A program made the position numbers and the translations under genes. The notes beneath the pieces were generated by a model. It had not been told where the DNA came from, made no database searches, and worked only from the letters and a program-made list of their open reading frames with translations. From positions 1 to 41,373 of the forward strand of contig CADCGC010000009.1 in assembly GCA_902800905.1 (NCBI GenBank): DNA of 41,373 nucleotides. Reading direction: 5' to 3'. Source of the DNA: an uncultured Erysipelotrichaceae bacterium. GTDB lineage: Bacteria > Bacillota_I > Bacilli_A > RFN20 > CAG-826. This document shows positions 1 to 7,113 of this stretch, in pieces; the first letter of the stretch is position 1; the number at the start of each line of letters is the position of its first letter.

Positions 1-1
1 C

Positions 2-334
2 TTTATTTTAGATATGGGTAAACCAGTCAAGATTTTAACCCTCGCTGAGAAACTAATTAGACAAGCTGGTTTAGTCCCTTATGTTGATATTGATATCGTA
101 GAGACAGGTCTTAGACCTGGAGAGAAGTTATTTGAGGAACTTTTACTTGATACTGAACATCAGAAAAAGACCGAAAATAAACGTATCTTTATTGAAGAAA
201 AAGAAGCGGTTAATACTAAACTTGAAGATGATATAAAAGAAGCCTCAAAAGCGTTTAATATGGAAGAAAGTAAAGATGTTAAAGAGCTTCTCCATAAGTT
301 AATCAAAACATACGTAATTACGGAAAATAAATAG
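2..334 (+). CDS. CapD/EpsC-type nucleoside-diphosphate-sugar dehydratase, C-terminal end (partial)
   Basis: This is only the last ~110 residues of a gene that enters from the left edge; the reading frame is already open at base 2 (F-I-L-D before the first Met). The DMGKPVKI block followed by LAEKLIRQAGL and ETGLRPGEKLFEELL is the conserved tail of the membrane-bound SDR dehydratases CapD/FlaA1/PglF/EpsC, which convert UDP-GlcNAc to the 4-keto-6-deoxy sugar used for bacillosamine or FucNAc. The active site lies outside the window, so the exact reaction cannot be read. The acetyltransferase, EpsN-like aminotransferase and initiating transferase at 3580-6196 would complete an EpsC/M/N/L-like diacetamido-trideoxyhexose module. 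The family is clear; the precise product is inference. Confidence 0.88.
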   Translation, partial: FILDMGKPVKILTLAEKLIRQAGLVPYVDIDIVETGLRPGEKLFEELLLDTEHQKKTENKRIFIEEKEAVNTKLEDDIKEASKAFNMEESKDVKELLHKLIKTYVITENK

Positions 335-353
335 TAGATTATAAATAGTAGAG

Positions 354-379
354 ACCACGACGAAATTATCGTGGTTTTT
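354..379 (+). terminator. Rho-independent terminator after the CapD-type gene
   Basis: A seven-base stem, ACCACGA at 354-360 with TCGTGGT at 369-375, encloses an eight-base loop and runs into a T tract (375-379). It sits 20 bases after the CapD stop and just before the next promoter. Confidence 0.85.
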
Positions 380-380
380 A

Positions 381-409
381 TTGATATCATTAAGTAATGA
401 GACTATAAT
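381..409 (+). promoter_or_regulatory. Sigma-A type promoter for the XRE regulator gene
   Basis: TTGATA at 381-386 and TATAAT at 404-409 are separated by exactly 17 bases, a near-consensus vegetative promoter placed right after the terminator. The TTG at 381 could be mistaken for a start codon of the following gene, but here it forms the -35 box. Confidence 0.75.
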
Positions 410-443
410 CAAAATAGGTCGGAAAAGCGACTTATATGATATT

Positions 444-1025
444 ATGCTTAGACTAATTTTAGAAGAGAAGAAAATGAGTTTATATCGACTTGAGAAGATA
501 AGTCATATTTCGCATGCAACCTTAAACGATTTATATAATGAAAGAACCAATATCGATAATTGTTCTATTAGCCTTCTTTATAAGCTCTCAAAAGCGTTAG
601 ATATGAGTATGGAGCAACTTTATGCTTATCTTTCCTATAATGATTTATCTTTACTAGGCTTTGATTCTAATTTTGATTTATTTAAGAGCAATGTCCTTCA
701 TGAGCTTAAAGAGCTTGGTGATCTAAAATTCATTGAAAAGCATCTTTCATCATCAAGTGTGACTAATCTTTACAAAGAAAAGCATCTTCTTGAAGCTATT
801 TATTTACTTTCTTTAATTGACTACCTTTCAAAAATATATAATCTCCCATTATCTAAAGAATATGAAACGATTAGACACTATAAATTAAATAAACTATTTG
901 TGTCTAAAAGTTCATATCTATTACTTAAAAGTAAAGTAACCACCTTAACCAGATTATTTAATGAGAGTTTAATTGAATTTACTAAGCATAATTTATTAGA
1001 AAACGATATAAGAAATGTGGGGTAA
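444..1025 (+). CDS. XRE/Cro-family HTH transcriptional regulator
   Basis: This 193-residue protein has a Cro/XRE helix-turn-helix in its first ~65 residues: helix 1 LRLILEEKKMS, then YRLEKISHISHATLNDLYN (turn and recognition helix) and a closing LLYKLSKALDMSMEQL helix. The remaining ~125 residues are rich in Leu, Lys and Tyr and match nothing I recognise. The frame is open back to 381, but that TTG is the -35 box of a good promoter, so the first ATG at 444 is chosen; its Shine-Dalgarno is weak (GGAAAAG about 16 bases upstream). It has its own promoter between the CapD terminator and loaP, suggesting a local regulator of the capsule locus. The target is unknown. Confidence 0.75.
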   Translation: MLRLILEEKKMSLYRLEKISHISHATLNDLYNERTNIDNCSISLLYKLSKALDMSMEQLYAYLSYNDLSLLGFDSNFDLFKSNVLHELKELGDLKFIEKHLSSSSVTNLYKEKHLLEAIYLLSLIDYLSKIYNLPLSKEYETIRHYKLNKLFVSKSSYLLLKSKVTTLTRLFNESLIEFTKHNLLENDIRNVG

Positions 1026-1342
1026 CTAGATTAGCTCCTAAACTTAGAAAGATATCAAGACAGCCACCTTTCTTAAGTGTGCTTTCATAGTAAAAAATAA
1101 TCCTTTTTCTTTTGCGTAATCATGTTTATCTGTGCAACCGCTTAATTGACTTAATACACGCGTATGATATAATTACACTTGCCCATATATAAAATATGGT
1201 GTATCTTATCACAAGCATCAATCTAATATTACTACATTGAAGCCCGTGGCACTTTGATAGGAATTAGAGGACATCAGATATCGTAGGTATAGTAAGGCTA
1301 TATCTATGAATTGTCGTATCTAAAGGGGGACAAATTAGATAT
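1026..1342 (+). promoter_or_regulatory. Intergenic promoter and ~160-nt untranslated leader of loaP
   Basis: No gene was found in this 317-base gap. It contains a strong extended -10 promoter: TTGACT at 1146-1151, a 16-base spacer, TG one base upstream of the -10 hexamer, and TATAAT at 1168-1173. Transcription would start near 1180 and leave a leader of about 160 nt before loaP, with a stable hairpin (1281-1309) and a purine-rich AAAGGGGGA ribosome site (1322-1330). A long structured leader before loaP could be where LoaP or the XRE protein acts. No terminator is evident in it. Confidence 0.7.
1281..1309 (+). promoter_or_regulatory. Stable leader hairpin with UAAGG loop
   Basis: Bases 1281-1292 pair with 1298-1309 over twelve positions, ten Watson-Crick and two G-U, around the five-base loop TAAGG (1293-1297). 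A further five-base pairing, AGATA 1276-1280 with TATCT 1317-1321, can enclose it with a one-sided bulge. There is no T run after it, so it is not an intrinsic terminator. LoaP proteins are known to recognise an RNA hairpin in the leaders of their target operons, so this is a candidate recognition element; that role is inference. Confidence 0.55.
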
Positions 1343-1879
1343 ATGTACTATGTAGTCCAAGTAAAAACTGGTAAAGAAGAACGAACAATAGAGGCAATTA
1401 AAAAACATTTTAGTAATGATCCCGATATCGATGTTTTCGCTCCATACAAAAAGAGCCTTAGAAAATATAAAGGTGGTGTAGAAAAAGTAGTAATAGAAAG
1501 ATGTTTCCCTGGTTATGTATTCGTAGATACATCTAAGCCTAAGGAATTATTCTTTGGATTATATCAAATCCCAGAATACACAAAGATGCTAGGTAGAGAA
1601 GCTCTTACTTATAACTTTGTCCCTTTAGATAAAGATGAAAGTAGAGTAATTGATATCCTTTATTCGAGGAACACAAATCGAGTTCTTGAAATAAGTGATA
1701 TCGTTGTAAATGAAGGTCAAATCGTTCGAGTGGTTACAGGACCACTTGAAGGACTACTAGGTAAAGTAAAGAAAGTTAACCTTCATAAAAGAGAAGTAAC
1801 GATTGAATATATGTTATGTGGACACTTAGTAACTAGCACATTATCAATCAATATTCTCACTGATATTAACGTTAACTAG
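1343..1879 (+). CDS. loaP: Transcription antiterminator LoaP (NusG paralogue)
   Basis: The 178-residue protein has NusG layout: an NGN domain (about 1-105, starting MYYVVQVKTGKEER, with CFPGYVFVD near residues 53-61) and a C-terminal KOW domain (about 125-175, with EGQIVRVVTGPLEGLLGKV). NusG paralogues of this length next to polysaccharide or antibiotic clusters in Bacillota belong to the LoaP group, which loads on RNA polymerase and lets it read through terminators in long operons. Its place immediately upstream of more than 30 kb of co-directional genes fits processive antitermination of the locus. The start is supported by a G-rich ribosome site at 1322-1330. It follows a strong promoter and long leader. 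Housekeeping NusG is unlikely given this context. Confidence 0.88.
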   Translation: MYYVVQVKTGKEERTIEAIKKHFSNDPDIDVFAPYKKSLRKYKGGVEKVVIERCFPGYVFVDTSKPKELFFGLYQIPEYTKMLGREALTYNFVPLDKDESRVIDILYSRNTNRVLEISDIVVNEGQIVRVVTGPLEGLLGKVKKVNLHKREVTIEYMLCGHLVTSTLSINILTDINVN

Positions 1880-1944
1880 TTTTTAAGTAACTAGCATAAA
1901 CATATAGATTTAACTAATCATAATCACATAGGAGTTTTAAGTAT

Positions 1945-2628
1945 ATGGATTTTTTAAACTTACTAATTTTTAGATTATTTGATTCTACCTCCACTGGTAG
2001 TGATTCAACATCTACCTCCGTTCCAGGATCATCTGGTTCTTCTTCTCAAGGTGGAGGAACTGAAGGAATGAAAGATGCTTTAATGGCTATCTTAAAGAAT
2101 CCAGTCTTCTATGTAGTTATCGCTATTATTGTCTTACTTATCGTAGCGTTCTACCTTTACCGTAGACTTATTAAAGCTAGAGCAAACCAAGTCTCTATTA
2201 TTATTAGAGGTGGAAAGATCTATAAAGTTGTAGATGGCACTAACTTATCTAAATACTTTATGGTGCCATTTAAAGATAGATTAGGCGCGGTTATCCCACT
2301 TAATGAACAAGAATTTAATTCTGATAAACTCTACATCAATAATGGTCCAGATGCTTTATATAGAGTTAACTATTCCCTTAAATATAAAGTCGTAGAACCT
2401 GAAGAATTCTATAATCATGTCTCATCTTTCCAAAAAGAAGCAGAGATTAGAATCAATGATGATTTAAGAGAGTATGCAGATAAAGGTAACGCATTAAAAT
2501 TAGTTAAAGACTATAGAGAATACTCTAAAGACATTTTAGTGCTTATTAATAAATCATTAGGTAGATATGGTGTACAAGCATCTATGTTTAAAATCAACTA
2601 TATCGAACCTACTGGTGGGAAGAAGTAG
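1945..2628 (+). CDS. Membrane-anchored SPFH/band-7-like protein
   Basis: This 227-residue protein starts with a short hydrophobic stretch, then a Ser/Thr/Gly-rich segment (residues ~14-41), a strong transmembrane helix (about 54-73, FYVVIAIIVLLIVAFYLY), and a cytoplasmic domain beginning with basic RRLIKARANQ. The segment after the helix (IIIRGGKIYKVVDG, a PLNEQEF block, then LYRVNYSLKYKV and a helical tail) has the strand pattern of SPFH/prohibitin domains, but I see no decisive motif. A capsule gene cluster might use it as a membrane organiser; this is speculation. Ribosome site TAGGAG lies about 10 bases before the ATG. It ends 41 bases before the next small gene and is probably co-transcribed with loaP. 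Confidence 0.6.
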   Translation: MDFLNLLIFRLFDSTSTGSDSTSTSVPGSSGSSSQGGGTEGMKDALMAILKNPVFYVVIAIIVLLIVAFYLYRRLIKARANQVSIIIRGGKIYKVVDGTNLSKYFMVPFKDRLGAVIPLNEQEFNSDKLYINNGPDALYRVNYSLKYKVVEPEEFYNHVSSFQKEAEIRINDDLREYADKGNALKLVKDYREYSKDILVLINKSLGRYGVQASMFKINYIEPTGGKK

Positions 2629-2637
2629 TTAACGCCC

Positions 2638-2660
2638 CCTCTTAGACATTCGAAAAGAGG
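2638..2660 (+). promoter_or_regulatory. Hairpin that can mask the ribosome site of the 88-residue gene
   Basis: CCTCTT at 2638-2643 is complementary to AAGAGG at 2655-2660, with an 11-base loop. AAGAGGAAG is also the Shine-Dalgarno site for the ATG at 2670, so the stem would hide it. No T tract follows, so a terminator is unlikely. Confidence 0.4.
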
Positions 2661-2669
2661 AAGTTATAG

Positions 2670-2936
2670 ATGGATATCAAACTTAAAGACCTTAAAGAAC
2701 TAATTTATAAAGCGGGATTACTAAACATTAGATTATTTAATCTTGTAGATGGCCATGTAGAAGTAGAGAAGATGCCTCTTCTATGGGAATCTAAAAATCC
2801 AGATGATTGGTCAGATATTGGTGGAAAGAAATATGATGATTATTTTGTCCAAGAGATTCAAACCAATATCCCAAACACAGTAGATATCATTATCAGTAAG
2901 GATTCAGGGATTCTTGGGGATATAATTAAAAAATAA
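2670..2936 (+). CDS. Small protein of unknown function (88 aa)
   Basis: A short, soluble, acidic protein beginning MDIKLKDLKELIYKAG; Trp residues cluster around 34-42 (LLWESKNPDDWSDIGG). No motif, signal peptide or membrane segment is visible, and I do not recognise it. It has a good ribosome site (AAGAGGAAG, 7 bases from the ATG) that can be masked by the hairpin at 2638-2660. It follows the SPFH-like gene closely and shares its codon style, so it is probably the last gene of the loaP operon's conserved part. After it the DNA becomes degenerate, which suggests that the variable part of the locus begins here. Confidence 0.6.
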   Translation: MDIKLKDLKELIYKAGLLNIRLFNLVDGHVEVEKMPLLWESKNPDDWSDIGGKKYDDYFVQEIQTNIPNTVDIIISKDSGILGDIIKK

Positions 2937-2962
2937 TTAGTTTTATATGTCTAATTCAAAAC

Positions 2963-3231
2963 GTGAAGTTAATGTTACTTAACCATATATAACAATAATT
3001 GTTTCCTCAGAAGAAGGCATTAACTTTTATAAATCTTTAGGTTTTGAAGAATTTAGTAGAGAAGTTAGACCAAGCTACAACGATGAATTAATCTATCTGA
3101 GTAATGGTTTAGTAACACTCGAAATATATAAAGATCCAACCCGCCCGAAAAGAATAAGTAATCCTGAAACATATGGGTTAAGACATCTTTGTTTTCAAGT
3201 CGAAGATGTTGGCGGTTATGTTGGAGACTGA
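2963..3231 (+). pseudogene. Decayed VOC/glyoxalase-family gene
   Basis: From 2983 to 3228 one frame reads as the middle of a vicinal-oxygen-chelate protein: TIIVSSEEGINFYKSLGF, an LIYLSNGLVTLEIY strand, then YGLRHLCFQVEDV. These match the lactoylglutathione-lyase-like families, whose members are about 125 residues. Upstream, GTG at 2963 opens a second frame (KLMLLNHI) that would supply the usual N-terminus but is out of register by two bases at about 2990 and stops at once. The 3' end stops with TGA at 3229-3231, before the last third of the fold. A frameshift plus a truncated end indicate a dead remnant, probably residue of an earlier exchange at the edge of the variable region. Confidence 0.65.
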
Positions 3232-3579
3232 AATAATAGATAAATAGTGCTAAGAATAATGATTACACTGAGAACTGAGGCTCATAGTATCATTGTGTTT
3301 TGAGAGAAAACATAGGCAAAGACATACTTTATATTATCTGCAAAAAATAGAATATAGGAAAGGGTGTAAGGACCTGTTCTAGATTTAAATGATGTCGCAA
3401 CAACAAAGAGTATTTTCTATTAATTTTAAGAGTACTTATATTGGACGAACAGGAAGGAAATGGTAATAATTTAACAAACAGTACGAAATGCTTTAATTTT
3501 GAATTGTTGATGTGATGACTGTGTTGGTGAGTTACTATTTCATTTGCATTCTTTAAATTATTGACTATCAAGAAATAAT
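3232..3579. other. Gene-free stretch between the glyoxalase remnant and the sugar genes
   Basis: The 348 bases hold no convincing gene on either strand; the one open frame on the minus strand (3329-3571) has no ribosome site and a low-complexity composition. No clear promoter or terminator was seen. The stretch looks like scar DNA marking the left border of the exchangeable region. Transcription of the sugar genes may therefore arrive from upstream with LoaP, though a weak local promoter cannot be excluded. Confidence 0.5.
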
Positions 3580-4110
3580 ATGTACAATCGCTATAAAAAT
3601 AAATTCACTTTTTGGCTTTATTCTTGCATCTTTAGTTATAACGAAAGAAAGTATTGGAAGTGGAGAGCCATTGTGACAGATCCGAAATCAAAAACACCAT
3701 TACTAATAAAATTCTTTCTTTTAATTAAGTTGAAAAAAATGGAAGCTAGGAATGCCGCTTCTTTAGGAACTTCTTTAAATGCTGGTGCAATTTTTAAAGG
3801 CCAACCAAGACTACCACATGGGATTGCAGGAATTTTTGTTTCTCAATCTGCGGTTATTGGCAATAATTGTTTAATACTTCAAAATGTTACTATTGGCTCC
3901 GCTCATGGAAAGGCTCCGGTAATTGGAGATAATTGCATCATTGGTGCTAATGCAACAATTATTGGAGGAATTACCGTTGGAAACAACTGCAAAATAGGAG
4001 CGGGGGTCACCGTTTTTAAAGATGTCCCAGATAATACAACAGTTGTCTCCAATTCACCGAGATATATTACAAAAAGCGAAGAACAGGCTACTTGTTATAA
4101 TTACTTTTAA
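3580..4110 (+). CDS. Serine-acetyltransferase-like hexapeptide acetyltransferase
   Basis: The 176-residue protein has a helical N-terminus (about 1-60) and a left-handed beta-helix of hexapeptide repeats (about 65-165: AVIGNNC, APVIGDNCIIGANATIIGG, VTVGNNCKIGAG type turns). LPHG and GSAHGKAP are the conserved acetyl-CoA/substrate positions of the CysE-like fold seen in many capsule loci. It transfers acetyl from acetyl-CoA to a hydroxyl or amine. With the EpsN-like aminotransferase 42 bases downstream it could acetylate the 4-amino sugar, although that role usually belongs to the PglD type, which has an extra N-terminal domain missing here. O-acetylation of the glycan is the alternative. Its ribosome site is weak. 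Confidence 0.8.
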   Translation: MYNRYKNKFTFWLYSCIFSYNERKYWKWRAIVTDPKSKTPLLIKFFLLIKLKKMEARNAASLGTSLNAGAIFKGQPRLPHGIAGIFVSQSAVIGNNCLILQNVTIGSAHGKAPVIGDNCIIGANATIIGGITVGNNCKIGAGVTVFKDVPDNTTVVSNSPRYITKSEEQATCYNYF

Positions 4111-4151
4111 CAATAACTTAATAGTTTTTAGCTAGTAAAGAGGATAAAAAC

Positions 4152-5432
4152 ATGTTTGCGAAGAAAAAAAGTACAAAGTCTTTTAATCATAAAGTTTTCT
4201 TATCTTCTCCAACAATGCATGGAGAAGAGTTCAAATATATGAAAGAAGCATATGACACTAACTGGATGTCCACAGTTGGTGAGAATATCAATGAAGTAGA
4301 ACGAATAGCAGCTGAAAAAGCTGGCGTTAAATACGCAGTAGCGTTATGCAATTGTACGTCTGCATTACATCTATGTTGCAAATTAGCGGGTGAAAGATTA
4401 TATGGCAAGCCAGCAATAAGTCATGGCGCATTAGAGGGCAAAAGAGTCTTTTGCTCTGATATGACCTTTGATGCAACACTTAATCCGGTTGTTTATGAAG
4501 GTGGCATCCCAGTCTTTATTGATACAGAACGCGAATCCTGGAACATGGATCCTATCGCATTAGAAAAAGCATTTGAATTATATCCAGATGTTAAATTAGT
4601 TGTGTGTGCGGAATTATATGGTTTCCCAGGCAGAATTGATTTGATTAGAGATATATGCCATAAACATGGAGCATTACTTATTGAAGATGCTGCAGAAGCA
4701 ATGGGGGCAACATTTAACGGACAACAATGTGGATCTTTTGGTGATTATGCTGCTATTAGTTACAATGGCAATAAAATCATTACGGGTTCATCGGGTGGTT
4801 GTTTATTAACTAATGATTTAGAAGTTGCAAATAAAGCACGTAAATGGTCCACACAAGCTAGAGAGTATGCTCCTTGGTATCAACATGAAGAAGTTGGCTA
4901 CAATTACCGCATGAGCAACGTTATTGCGGGTGTAATTAGAGGTCAGTATAAATATCTTGAAGAACATATTGCTCAAAAGAAAACAATTTATAATAGATAT
5001 GTTGAAGGACTAAAGGGGCTTCCAATTAAGATGAATCCAATTGTTGATAATACTGAACCAAATTATTGGTTATCAGCATTAATAATTGATAAAGAAGCGA
5101 TGTGCAAACAAGTTAGAGATGATTCTGAAGCGTTATATATACCTGAACACGGTAAATCATGTCCAACTGAAATATTAGAAGCAATTGCCTCATTAAATGC
5201 TGAAGGAAGACCAATCTGGAAACCAATGCATATGCAACCAATGTATAGGCTACATGAATGCATTGGGAGAAATGGAACAATTAGATGCAGAACTAATGCA
5301 TATATTGCCGGCGGAGTCAATGATGTTGGAGCGGATATCTTTGACAGAGGGTTATGCTTGCCATCTGATAATAAAATGACACCAGAAGAGCAAGATAGAA
5401 TTATTAAAGTAATTAGAATGTGTTTTGAATAA
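4152..5432 (+). CDS. EpsN/PglE-like PLP-dependent sugar aminotransferase (DegT/DnrJ/EryC1)
   Basis: This 426-residue aminotransferase of the DegT/DnrJ/EryC1/StrS family starts with LSSPTMHGEE and NWMSTVGENINEVE, as EpsN-like enzymes do. PLP-site features are visible: LIEDAAEAMG (Asp contacting the pyridine) and SYNGNKIITGSSGG with the Schiff-base Lys at about residue 208; QAREYAPWYQHEEVGYNYRMSN is the family signature across the dimer interface. It should aminate the 4-keto group of a UDP-4-keto-6-deoxy-HexNAc made by the CapD-type enzyme, giving a 4-amino precursor such as bacillosamine. An extra ~15 residues (LYGKPAISHG) lie before the GKRVFCSD strand compared with EpsN. The next gene starts on the last base of its stop codon, so translation is coupled. 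Confidence 0.88.
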   Translation: MFAKKKSTKSFNHKVFLSSPTMHGEEFKYMKEAYDTNWMSTVGENINEVERIAAEKAGVKYAVALCNCTSALHLCCKLAGERLYGKPAISHGALEGKRVFCSDMTFDATLNPVVYEGGIPVFIDTERESWNMDPIALEKAFELYPDVKLVVCAELYGFPGRIDLIRDICHKHGALLIEDAAEAMGATFNGQQCGSFGDYAAISYNGNKIITGSSGGCLLTNDLEVANKARKWSTQAREYAPWYQHEEVGYNYRMSNVIAGVIRGQYKYLEEHIAQKKTIYNRYVEGLKGLPIKMNPIVDNTEPNYWLSALIIDKEAMCKQVRDDSEALYIPEHGKSCPTEILEAIASLNAEGRPIWKPMHMQPMYRLHECIGRNGTIRCRTNAYIAGGVNDVGADIFDRGLCLPSDNKMTPEEQDRIIKVIRMCFE

Positions 5433-6196
5433 TGGAATGGTGGCAAATCCTATTAATAGTTTTAGGAAGTTTGATACTTCTTTTACTTTTATCCATTATT
5501 TTTTATAAACAATTTTTTAAAAGATTTTGGGATATCGTTCTTTCATTTTTAGCTATAACAGTATTTTCACCTTTAATTATTGTTTTGATGATTATCGGGG
5601 CAATAGCAATGAGAGGGAATCCGTTCTTTGTTCAAAAGAGACCTGGTAAAAAAGATAAATATGGCAAGGAAAAATTGTTCTATTTAATTAAGTTTAGAAC
5701 AATGAGTAATTTAAAAGATGAGAATGGAAATCTTCTTCCTGATAATAAACGTTTAAATGTCTATGGTAAGTTTTTAAGATCTACAAGTTTAGATGAGTTA
5801 CCAGAGGCATTTAATATATTTATTGGCAATATGTCTATCATAGGACCAAGACCTCAGTTAGTGAGAGATATGGTCTTTATGAGTGAAGAACAAAGATGTA
5901 GACATGATGTAAGACCAGGATTATCTGGTTTAGCCCAAGTCAATGGTAGAAACAATATTACCTGGGAACAAAAATTTGAATATGATTTGAAGTATATTAA
6001 TAATATTTCTTTATTTGGTGATATTGGTTTGATAATCAAAACAGTGTTCAAAGCCTTCGTTAAAAGAGATGATATCGTTAGAGCAGGCACTTCATCAGAT
6101 TTAGATTTTGGCGATTGGCTATTACAAGAAGGCAAGGTTGACAAAGAAACATACAATAGTTGTCAACTAGAAGCAAAAAATATCATTGGGGTATAA
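5432..6196 (+). CDS. Initiating phosphoglycosyltransferase (PglC/EpsL-like bacterial sugar transferase)
   Basis: It transfers a phospho-sugar from a UDP-sugar to undecaprenyl phosphate, the first membrane step of repeat-unit assembly. The 254-residue protein has an extra N-terminal transmembrane helix (about 5-25), the re-entrant helix (KRFWDIVLSFLAITVFSP), the KFRTMSN motif, the catalytic Asp-Glu pair at about residues 121-122 (SLDELPE), IGPRPQL, and RPGLSGLAQVNGRN. This is the monotopic small-PGT architecture of PglC. The C-terminal tail after residue 210 is longer than in PglC. It overlaps the aminotransferase stop by one base, so the pair is probably one functional unit handing a diacetamido sugar to the lipid carrier. 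A second transferase of this family lies at 39560. Confidence 0.9.
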   Translation: MEWWQILLIVLGSLILLLLLSIIFYKQFFKRFWDIVLSFLAITVFSPLIIVLMIIGAIAMRGNPFFVQKRPGKKDKYGKEKLFYLIKFRTMSNLKDENGNLLPDNKRLNVYGKFLRSTSLDELPEAFNIFIGNMSIIGPRPQLVRDMVFMSEEQRCRHDVRPGLSGLAQVNGRNNITWEQKFEYDLKYINNISLFGDIGLIIKTVFKAFVKRDDIVRAGTSSDLDFGDWLLQEGKVDKETYNSCQLEAKNIIGV

Positions 6197-6198
6197 AA

Positions 6199-7089
6199 AT
6201 GTCTATTACTTTCAAAGTCATCTATTTAGAAACTAATCAAGGCCATGGTAACGCTAGGCGTATTAGTTTAGAAAATGCCACAAACGAGCTTGTTGCTTTA
6301 ATGGATGCAGATGATATTTCGTATCCATATAGATTTCAAAAACAGTTAGATTTATTTTTATCTATACCAAATCTTGATATTTGTGGAGGCAATATAACTG
6401 AATTTGTTGGCGATGAAGCAAACATCATTGGCAGAAGAACTATAAAGGAGACAGATGCCGAGATAAAACGCGATTTAAAAAAGCGTTGTCCAATGAATCA
6501 GGTTACTGTTATGTTTAAAAAACAAGCATATCTAAAAGCAGGCGGATATATCGACTGGTATTGTGAAGAAGACTATTATCTTTGGACAAGAATGATTGAA
6601 AATGGCAGTGTCTTTGGAAATGTTTTGGACAATATTGTTAATGTTAGAACTGGATTAGATATGAGTTCTAGACGAGGTGGATGGAAATACTTTAAAAGCG
6701 AAAGAAGAATGCAAAGATATCTTTTAAAGAAGAAGTTTATTTCATTTCCAAGATATATTTTTAATGTTCTTTTACGTTTTGGTGGAGAAGTCCTCTTACC
6801 TAATTCGTTGAGAAATCGTGCATTTAAGGTCACTAGAGAAAAATATCATCCAAATAGTGAACAAGATATTAACAATGATTTAGTTAAACAAGAGTATCCG
6901 CATTTTTCAGTTGCCATGTGCGTTTATGGTGGGGATAACCTAGAATGGTTTGATAGGGCTTTGAATAGCGTTTTAGTTGAACAAACTGTCAAACCGAATG
7001 AACTAGTTCTTGTTGTTGATGGTCCTATTCCAGATGATATTCGTAATATTATCCAACAATTTAAAAAAATTGTTGGGCAAATTGCTTAG
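6199..7089 (+). CDS. GT2 glycosyltransferase with its two halves in swapped order
   Basis: The 296-residue protein is clearly made from a family 2 glycosyltransferase, but the order is reversed. Residues 1-210 begin at FKVIYLETNQGHGNARR and continue through the DADD metal motif (36-39), the GGNITEF strand and GGYIDWYCEEDYYLWTRM, that is, the middle and end of a normal enzyme. Residues ~233-290 (FSVAMCVYGGDNLEWFDRAL, then LVLVVDGPIPDDI) are the usual first 60 residues with the UDP-binding strand. The frame continues through a linker (EKYHPNSEQDINND). ATG 6199 is chosen because GGGG at 6188-6191 lies 8 bases upstream and residues before it look random. It may be a functional circular permutation, or the fused ends of two tandem copies after deletion; activity is uncertain. 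Confidence 0.75.
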   Translation: MSITFKVIYLETNQGHGNARRISLENATNELVALMDADDISYPYRFQKQLDLFLSIPNLDICGGNITEFVGDEANIIGRRTIKETDAEIKRDLKKRCPMNQVTVMFKKQAYLKAGGYIDWYCEEDYYLWTRMIENGSVFGNVLDNIVNVRTGLDMSSRRGGWKYFKSERRMQRYLLKKKFISFPRYIFNVLLRFGGEVLLPNSLRNRAFKVTREKYHPNSEQDINNDLVKQEYPHFSVAMCVYGGDNLEWFDRALNSVLVEQTVKPNELVLVVDGPIPDDIRNIIQQFKKIVGQIA

Positions 7090-7113
7090 ATTTTTTTAAG
7101 ATTGATATAATTT

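Noticed and set aside
381..443. Longer XRE protein starting at TTG 381
   Set aside because: That TTG is the -35 box of a 17-base-spaced promoter whose transcript would start near 416, after the supposed start codon.
3329..3571. Open frame of 80 codons on the minus strand
   Set aside because: No ribosome site, no recognisable motif, biased His/Leu composition, and it lies in degenerate DNA.
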